The notes beneath the pieces are model-generated. The model ran no database searches. It saw only the letters and a program-made list of their open reading frames with translations, and was not told the origin of the DNA. The position numbers were made by a program, and so were the translations under genes. From Anaerolineae bacterium (lineage in GTDB: Bacteria > Chloroflexota > Anaerolineae > Anaerolineales > E44-bin32): 64,000 nucleotides of DNA. Each line of letters starts with the position of its first letter. The first letter of the stretch is position 1. This document shows positions 62,672 to 64,000 of this stretch, in pieces. The stretch lies in NCBI GenBank assembly GCA_011174825.1, contig DUEZ01000076.1, positions 25,457-89,456 on the forward strand, written 5' to 3'.

Positions 62672-64000
62672 ATGGCCATTCTTTGCCGAAGGAAGGAAAG
62701 TCAGTACTACGACTCTGTAACATTAATGACCGTGGCCAGGAAAATAAAGTCTATCTCAGGGATAGAAGATGCCGCGCTCGTCATGGGCACCAAAGCCAAT
62801 AAGGATCTGCTAAAAGAAGCAAAATTGTTCTCGCCTGAATTGGAAGAGGCGACCTCGAATGACCTCATTATTGTTGTCATGGGCGATGAGCCAAATGCGA
62901 GTAAGGCGATTGTCCAGGCCGAGGATTTCCTGACCCGAAGGACAATCCAAGCCAAACCGTTCGGAGAACACCAACCCAGGACTTTGCGTAGTGCGGTACG
63001 AATGGGACAAGAATCAAATCTCGCATTGATCTCGCTCCCCGGGCAATATGCAGTGGCTGAAGCGTGGGATGCGCTCCATTACGGATTACATGTTCTCCTC
63101 TTCAGCAACAATATACCGCTTGCTGACGAAATCGCCTTGAAACGCTACGCTGTCGATCACAACTTACTCATGATGGGTCCGGGGGCCGGCACGGCCATCA
63201 TCAATGGCGTGGCGCTCGGTTTCGGGAACGCTCTACCTCGCGGACCGGTAGGTGTCGTCTCCGCTGCAGGTACCGGTTTACAGGAAGTGAGCACACTGCT
63301 CGCCAAACAAGGGGTAGGGATCTCGCATGGCATCGGTGTTGGTGGACGTGATCTCTCCGATGAGGTCGATGCGATGATGATGATCCAGGCAATAGAAGCA
63401 TTGCAAGTGGATCAGGGGACTGAAGTTATCGTAGCCATCTCGAAATACCCTTCATCAAATGTGACGAAGAAGGTATTTTCGAAACTAGAGGCAGGCACAA
63501 AACCATCCGTTGTGATCTTCATGGGGGAGAGCATTGCCCCAATTCCCAATCAACATCTCGGTAGAGGGATGATTATCTTTGCGAATACTTTGCAGGAAGC
63601 TGCTATGAAGGCCGCAACGTTAGCCACGGGAGGCGATCTCACTGTTGTAGATGAGCAATTAGATCAACAATTGATTGATCTACAGAGTCAGGCATATAAG
63701 CTGGCCTCCTTACTCAAACCTGGGCAGAGATATCTGCGGGGCTTATTCAGTGGTGGCACTCTCTGTGAGGAGGCAATGCGGATATGGTTTGATAGGATAC
63801 AACCTGTGTGGTCCAATGTCCCACTAAAGGATGAATGGAAATTACATGATTCGAAAAGGAGTCATGAACATTGTGCATGGGATCTAGGAGCGGAAGAGTT
63901 CACCTTGGGTCGCCCCCACCCTATGATTGATCATGACCTACGAATTTCGCGCCTTTTAGAAGAGGCGAACGATCATTCTGTTGCAGTGATTCAGATGGAT
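62672..64000 (+). CDS. fdrA: FdrA-family protein (acyl-CoA synthetase-like), continues past window end
   Basis: The frame is open from the ATG at 62672 to the window edge, 443 codons; E. coli FdrA has about 555, so roughly a fifth is missing. The N-terminus SQYYDSVTLMTVARKI and DAALVMGTKANKDLLKEA matches FdrA. A succinyl-CoA-synthetase-like CoA-binding region follows: LLMMGPGAGTAIINGVALGF near 170 and VVSAAGTGLQEVSTLLAKQG near 195, ISHGIGVGGRDLSDEV near 215. In E. coli FdrA is part of the oxamate carbamoyltransferase of allantoin breakdown; in other bacteria its role is open. Placement right after abfD suggests an anaerobic acid- or amide-processing function. AllG/AllH partners, if any, lie beyond the window. 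Confidence 0.93.
   Translation, partial: MAILCRRKESQYYDSVTLMTVARKIKSISGIEDAALVMGTKANKDLLKEAKLFSPELEEATSNDLIIVVMGDEPNASKAIVQAEDFLTRRTIQAKPFGEHQPRTLRSAVRMGQESNLALISLPGQYAVAEAWDALHYGLHVLLFSNNIPLADEIALKRYAVDHNLLMMGPGAGTAIINGVALGFGNALPRGPVGVVSAAGTGLQEVSTLLAKQGVGISHGIGVGGRDLSDEVDAMMMIQAIEALQVDQGTEVIVAISKYPSSNVTKKVFSKLEAGTKPSVVIFMGESIAPIPNQHLGRGMIIFANTLQEAAMKAATLATGGDLTVVDEQLDQQLIDLQSQAYKLASLLKPGQRYLRGLFSGGTLCEEAMRIWFDRIQPVWSNVPLKDEWKLHDSKRSHEHCAWDLGAEEFTLGRPHPMIDHDLRISRLLEEANDHSVAVIQMD

Overview
The window is a moderate-GC bacterial chromosome segment with about 45 genes. No gene in it fixes the taxonomy. The mix resembles the Chloroflexota, in particular Anaerolineae-like anaerobes: LysM-M23 endopeptidase, DUF3179 and DUF2007 proteins, GH15 glucoamylase beside zwf/gnd, an AmmeMemoRadiSam pair, a giant cyclic beta-1,2-glucan synthase-like enzyme, AbfD and FdrA, and many intergenic palindromic repeats. 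This placement is inference from gene content. The code is standard: UGA ends uvrB, trx and other full-length genes.

Layout. 1-8.9 kb: end of an aldo/keto reductase, DegV, a PolX polymerase/PHP fusion, a second PHP protein, uvrB and a membrane acyltransferase. 9-16.5 kb: a minus-strand series with a deacetylase-fold amidohydrolase, a two-subunit CoA-transferase coupled to a creatininase-family hydrolase, a DUF4380-like protein and a dihydroorotate-dehydrogenase-like enzyme, ending at tRNA-Arg(TCT). A 41-nt copy of that tRNA's 3' half lies 1.5 kb away. 17-24 kb: a translationally coupled pair of unknown proteins, cell-wall hydrolases (LysM-M23, VanY), a response regulator and a gluconolactonase-like protein. 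24-27.6 kb: a thiol-redox block (DUF3179, TlpA, CcdA) in which DUF3179 and ccdA are broken, then folE. 28-33.3 kb: an operon of HAD phosphatase (broken), gnd, zwf and GH15 glucoamylase, which links polyglucan use to NADPH production. 33.8-39.9 kb: an ECF-like sigma factor with a mini anti-sigma candidate, thioredoxin, a TIM-barrel isomerase, a resB fragment, a doubly damaged amrA and an intact amrS. 39.9-49.1 kb: one 3055-codon glucan synthase gene. 49.4-64 kb: an SDR and then a long plus-strand catabolic series: FAD/Fe-S dehydrogenase, UroD-fold methyltransferase, corrinoid protein, alpha/beta hydrolase, flavin oxidoreductase, acyl-CoA dehydrogenase, acyl-CoA ligase, 4-hydroxybutyryl-CoA dehydratase-like AbfD and FdrA, which runs off the window.

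Two themes stand out. First, gene decay: in-frame UGA codons sit inside conserved motifs of three genes, DUF3179 has lost its middle, and resB is reduced to its N-terminus. ccdA and resB both belong to cytochrome c maturation System II. Second, the 50-64 kb series reads like an anaerobic pathway that strips a methyl group to a corrinoid protein and processes the remaining acid as CoA thioesters; its substrate cannot be read from sequence. Repeats include a 61-nt element present twice in inverted orientation (59/61 identical), a family of GTAGGGGCG/CGCCCCTAC palindromes, and a facing pair of heptad arrays.
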